Part shown: in pieces, positions 59,277 through 64,000 of the stretch | Layout: every line of letters begins with the position of its first letter | Position numbering within the stretch: the stretch's first letter is position 1 | NCBI GenBank assembly: GCA_029379385.1 | Contig: CM055607.1 | Span: 12,462,001 to 12,526,000, forward strand | Source of the DNA: Quillaja saponaria | Lineage: Eukaryota > Streptophyta > Magnoliopsida > Fabales > Quillajaceae | Reading direction: 5' to 3' | Length of the DNA stretch: 64,000 bases | Made by a program: the position numbers and the translations under genes | Notes under the pieces: model-generated | What the model was told of the DNA's origin: nothing | Databases searched by the model: none | The model's input: only the letters and a program-made list of their open reading frames with translations

Positions 59277-62200
59277 CTATCTGAGACTCAACTTTCTGTC
59301 TGATTGAAGCCTCTCCTCAGCTGATCTTACACCCTCCATCTTCATCATCTCCAGCAAGAAATCACTCCATGTATCAATAGGTCCAGGCAAGCACCAATGC
59401 ACACAATCATTATACAATGTCACATTTTCATGTGGCCAATGCCCATATCTACTGGGGTGACCATCTGGCCTCAACAACATTGCTTGTGTTGTGTCAAGCA
59501 GCCTATATTTCAAGCCCTTCTTTTTTCCTTCCCTTTCAGCAGTCCTAAACTCCTCCAATTGAATCATGTACAGCTCCAAACTTCTACCTTCCAATTGTGT
59601 CTCGTTGCTCTTAAATGGCTTAGTCCTCACACAATTCCCACCTTCATTCCACAATCCATTTTCAAAATGCATAGGTGCAAAACTTCTGAGTATTGTAGTT
59701 CCTTTGTAATTTTGTAAGCTGTTGATGGCTCTAAAGGCAGCTCTAAGTGCTTTTCTGTAACCATAGTACATGTTTAGGTCTTTGACATTGTCTAGTTGGC
59801 AGTAATGGCAGCCAACAATTTTTTGATTTTGGTAGAACACAGATGGCTTGTAGAACCAATGTCCTCCATTTATGATCAGATAGTCAAACTCATCAATTTG
59901 GGTTACCCATTTCTCATCCAACTCATCAAGGTAAAGGTTGAAGAGGCCAGTATGGTCTGGACCATAGTCTGCCTCTTTTGATTTGATCAAATGGGTGCTC
60001 CAAAATGTGGCTAGGGTAAAGTTGTAGGTTGTGTATCTCCACCTTGTGAAGTAGTCATCTGGCGTATAAGATACATCTATGGGATACTCCACCTGCATTT
60101 ATCACAATCATAATCATAATTGATTCATTTTGTCATCTAACTCTTTTTTTTTTTTTTTTTTAAATCTAAAGATAATCAAAAATTAAAAAAATTTACTTCC
60201 TCCGACCTTACCCAAAAAGCTAAATATTTTCAAAATGTTAACTATATATATATATTTTAAAATGTATTATATAATTTATTCATTAAAACAACATGTACTA
60301 TATTTTGCAATTAAAAAAACAATGCATGTTACATTTCAACAGGATCCAGATAATACAAATACATAAATACAGAAATTAATTATCATGTAATGCTTTATAC
60401 TAATATAATACATAATAATACGACAGCGTAGTCATTGAAGGGTTGATCGGTCAAGCAGATATGCGTGGAAGATGAATTAGCTAATTATTAAAAATTATGG
60501 GTCCCAGTAATTCTCATCTTGGATATTTTTCAAAAAAGTGGTTAGCTATTAATTAATTAAAAAGTATTATTTCGGATTTTTGAGTTTTAATTAAGTAAAT
60601 AATTTAGCAAACAGGCATAAACGACAACTTAGCTCTATATCAATTGGTTGGAAATGTCAAAGACAATGTGACAAAAACTAATCTAAGCTGGCAGATAATA
60701 CTAATTAATTTTCTCCCTTTAATTGATTCTGATTAGAGAGAAGAAGAAACAAAAAGAGAGAGAGAGAGACCTCTGAACGAGTTTTATTACTTTATGCATG
60801 ATTTATGTCCATAGTTAAGAAGACTAGATCCGGTCAAAATCCAAGACTCAATTTGAAATTAATTCAATGCAAATCTATTTAATTTGAAATTAGTTCAATG
60901 CAAATCTATTTAAATTTAGTTCGATCCATTAAAGATATAATGCTAATTAAACCTGCCTCGATTCAATTAAGATAATTCATAATTTTTTTAGTTTTCTATA
61001 TAGTCTTGTGTTCATTCAAAAAAATGATCTAATTGCATTCATTTTGATCCAACTTATTTCGAAACTAAAAACTCACAATCCGTTGCAAATATAATATAAT
61101 TCACATATGATATATCAGTATTGCCTAACTGAAAAATTTAGACTAATCATTATTCTATATATTCATTAAGCTAGAGCTAGCTAGCACATAATTTAGGTAA
61201 CCACAACTACAAATATTAGAATGCCAATCACAAAAATCGTCTACCCAAAAGGAGGCCATCATGATAAAAGTTCATCGATCACTATGTTATATGAAAATAT
61301 CAATAATACTAATCTTTTTATTAGTGCATAGTAATATTATATGAAAGAAATGCTAAACAATGGTAAAGAATTTTTTTTTGAACGTTGTCTTTATGCAACC
61401 CAAAGCTAGATCATATCACATGCAATTAAAAAAATAAATTATTGAAATAATTAAACATGTCACATGCGTCTATTATTTTTTTTTTTCTCTTTTGGTCTTG
61501 GAAGTTAAAATAAAAAGAGATTAATTACAATAATAAAATAGTAAAGCAAACAGATCGAGAAGGCTAGAGATTGGCACCTAACAAAAATCTTGATCCCTGT
61601 TTCTTAGTGAAATAATAATAAATAGAAACAAAAGCATAAAGCCTGAAATATACATATATAGTATTGTATATGTATGCACTATGATTCTAGTTGTCTGTGC
61701 AGGGCATGCAAGATTTATATACTGAATGAATGTCGTTTTGGGCACGATTCCCATGGCAAAGATTCGATTCCATGCCTTGCTTTCTTGCTATTCTTGTATT
61801 ACCATCCACCATTTTACCTAATCCTTCAATTATTACATGTATATATATATGACTTTGTTCACCTAATCTTGCAACTAATAAAAATGATTTCAAGATGGCA
61901 AAGTGGTTAAACCAAAGTGACACTAGTAGGTATTAGGAATAACTAATCCCAAACAATAACTAATTCCAAAAAATAACTTATCAACATATTTAAAACTTTT
62001 GAGTGAATCAGTATTTTATCTCCCGTTAAGGTAGATCTGATGAAAGGTAATGGCAAGAATCACATTGCATAATTTTTCAAACTATAAAATAACGTTTTGA
62101 CTTTTTAAAATATAGGAACAAAATTAAATTATCAATCAAATTATAAGAACTAAAAGTATAATTAAGCTTAACAAATTTACAGCCAATTAAAATTTTACGG

Positions 62201-62797
62201 TGTCGATCATGTTGATGTGATCTGTGTTTATTAATTATAATCCGCTAAAATATTGTAGATGAAAGAGAAGAGACTTACTCTAGATAGGAGGCAAATCAAG
62301 GACTGCATGTGGTTTCTGCCTACTGAGTCTCCAACAAAGGCCATGGATTTCCCTCTAACCAATTCCAAGAACTGAGCAGGGTTGAAAATAGGTAGTTCAC
62401 ACCCATTTGGCTTCCATCTCCATTTCATGAAATCCGAATCGGGTCTTCCATATTTCATGCAATTTTGGTGCTCATGTATTGCCCAACATGTTGAGTTTGT
62501 GTAATATGGAGCTTTCGGATTCGGAACCCATTCCCCGGAAAAAATGTCACACTTCTCTATTGATGTTGAAGGTAAGCTTGTTATTGATGAATCCTTCACA
62601 TCAAATATTGGAGACGGTGGCTTAGAAGAAAATTTGAACATGGATGAACTGTGACGACGAAACAAAGGGTACGATAGTGGGGTGACTGTGAGGAGAAAGG
62701 TGGCAAAAATTGTTACTAAAATTAATTTTGGAAGCTTTTGTGTTGTAGAAGAATGACCATTTTTCATAAATGGAATCTCCATTTTGTGAAACTTCAT
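59277..62797 (-). CDS. Trichome-birefringence-like (TBL) polysaccharide O-acetyltransferase, copy B
   Basis: Two exons, 62797-62279 and 60092-59277, with a 2186-bp intron, giving 444 aa. It is paralogous to the gene at 55974-57342, with the intron at the same place (after CLLAG in copy A and CLLSR in copy B). A signal anchor lies at about 22-46. The domain begins KCDIFSG; GDS is at 156-158 ([10 protein letters not shown]), and the catalytic DXXH is D402-C-V-H405. Conserved GGHWFYKP and [12 protein letters not shown] are typical of the family. Same predicted role in the Golgi as copy A. In-frame Met codons 6 and 11 are alternative starts. The large AT-rich intron holds no recognisable gene. 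Confidence 0.92.
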
Positions 62798-62812
62798 CTT
62801 TCTTGAGAGAAA

Positions 62813-62829
62813 GAGAGAGAGAGAGAGAA
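62813..62829. repeat. GA/CT microsatellite in the TBL copy B leader
   Basis: A run of GA dinucleotides (CT on the transcribed strand) 16-30 bp before the ATG. CT-rich leaders are common in plant 5' untranslated regions. Confidence 0.7.
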
Positions 62830-62866
62830 GAGGAAGTGAGGGATAGAAAGAGAATGGAAGGAGTTT

Positions 62867-62881
62867 GAGTATATATATATG
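62867..62881 (-). promoter_or_regulatory. Probable TATA box of TBL copy B
   Basis: An ATATATATATAC stretch on the minus strand about 75 bp upstream of the ATG. It could equally be an AT microsatellite. Confidence 0.4.
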
Positions 62882-63892
62882 TGTGGAAGCAATACACTAA
62901 CATAGAATCAAGAGGCTGACTTAATTACACATATATATATGGTGGGTGTGATATAACATCAAAGAAAGAAGGAGGCTTAATATTCATAAACCATGGATCT
63001 ACTAATAATATTTACCATAAAATATTGTTGTCTGTTTGTTTTTTCTTTTAAAAAGTGAAAAAAGATGTCCTTTGGGTCAAAATTTAGAATATCATAACCT
63101 TTTGTGGGGGTAAAATCAAAATCTTTCGTTTTCAATTGGATGATATAAAGTACATGTTGAATATAAATCGACATTATATGTTTCAATAAACTTGAAAATA
63201 AATAAATAAATAGAAAAAGAGCATGAGGTAGATGAATTCTGTTTGTTGGTATAAGAATGCTTTCGATTCTACTCGAACTCCAGTGTGTTCAAAATTATGA
63301 GCCTAGTTGAAGCATCATATAAATAAAGACTTTTATTTTTTTTATTTTTATAAATAATAAAATATATTTATAACTAAATCACACTCTAACCGTACAAAGA
63401 GCAATTTTCTTCAATGGAGCCCATGCATAGTTTTAATAATAATAGTAATAATTCAACTACTATTTTGTACTACATTTAAATTTGGGGATCAACTCTCTTT
63501 TTGCTTTTTTCTTATATATAGGATAATAAGAGGGATGGTGAGCTGGGTCTCTAACTGTGTGATAGAGAGATATAACAAATTTCACTGCAATTAAGTATAC
63601 GTAAGTATAGTGATATGACATGCAACAAGGTTTCCTTCATTGAGGCAAATCGATCACAACGGAAGACTAAAGTTTTTTATTGCTTTGGAAGTGAGAAGTA
63701 TACATCTTTTATATGAAGGTTTTTATTTTTCTAACTTCGATGAAAATGAAAATTTATTTTGTTTGGAACCATAAAAATTATGAAATTTAATTCATTCTAA
63801 ATGAACTTTGATTAAAATCTAGTGTTTGATATCTATCTTTTATAAGAATTCAATTCATTCTAAATCATGCTTTTATAATATATTTTTTTTTC

Positions 63893-64000
63893 ATTTTGAA
63901 TTCTCATCAAAATTGATGTGATTTGTTAAGAATTCAATTCAATTAAATTAAAAATATATATATATCCTTTATTTTAACCTCTCCTTATATCCACATCTCA
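63893..64000 (+). repeat. Dispersed AT-rich repeat, cut by window end
   Basis: Similar to 21612-21720: both contain GAATTCT..TCAAAATTGAT.TGATTTGT, then ATTCAATTCAATT, then a pyrimidine-rich segment. Likely two copies of one non-coding element family. Confidence 0.4.

Larger units (their letters stand above)
62798..64000. other. Upstream region of TBL copy B to window end
   Basis: The first ~130 bp are promoter and leader, including a GA/CT microsatellite and an AT run. No gene is supported beyond. The last ~110 bp belong to a dispersed repeat shared with 21600-21720. Confidence 0.6.

Noticed and set aside
61687..61923. Overlapping 78-aa frames on both strands
   Set aside because: Located in the large intron of TBL copy B; no motif and low complexity.

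Overview
This is nuclear DNA of a flowering plant, most likely a eudicot. It is AT-rich, the genes are split by GT-AG introns, and the protein families (proline-rich receptor kinase, trichome-birefringence-like acetyltransferases, GH81 glucanases) are typical of land plants. The species cannot be named from the sequence. Exon boundaries were worked out by hand from reading frame, splice consensus and family knowledge. No similarity search was run.

Layout. 6-76 (-): a lone exon of an isoprenylcysteine methylesterase-like gene, cut by the window start. 2221-5189 (+): RsmD-type rRNA methyltransferase, nine exons. 6778-13435 (-): RNA polymerase III subunit RPC8/RPC25, seven exons; its 3.9-kb second intron holds a 2-kb internally deleted Ty3/Gypsy element with intact LTR ends. 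15.1-18.7 kb: decayed endogenous pararetrovirus (Caulimoviridae) sequence. 18.9-24.1 kb: gene-free AT-rich DNA with a 721-bp foldback element. 24108-30358 (-): Pom33/TMEM33-like membrane protein, nine exons. 30.4-32.9 kb: gene-free, with a 0.5-kb tandem duplication. 32929-38005 (-): PERK-type receptor kinase, eight exons. 40.5-49.6 kb: three GH81 endo-1,3-beta-glucanase copies, one a pseudogene (+) and two intact intronless genes (-). 51731-55096 (+): coiled-coil protein with a C-terminal membrane anchor. 55974-57342 and 59277-62797 (both -): two adjacent TBL O-acetyltransferase paralogues.

The genes do not form one pathway. Three themes recur. Cell-wall or glucan proteins are frequent (PERK, GH81 cluster, TBL pair). 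Two families have grown by local duplication. The AT-rich gaps and the RPC8 intron have collected mobile DNA: a chromovirus-like LTR element, pararetrovirus remnants, a Mutator-like foldback element, a tRNA-derived SINE, and three long poly-G tracts. No coherent new multi-gene system is visible. The most unusual items are the pararetrovirus block with coat protein upstream of movement protein, the mini-Gypsy element, the isolated methylesterase exon, and the C39 tract inside a 137-bp intron.
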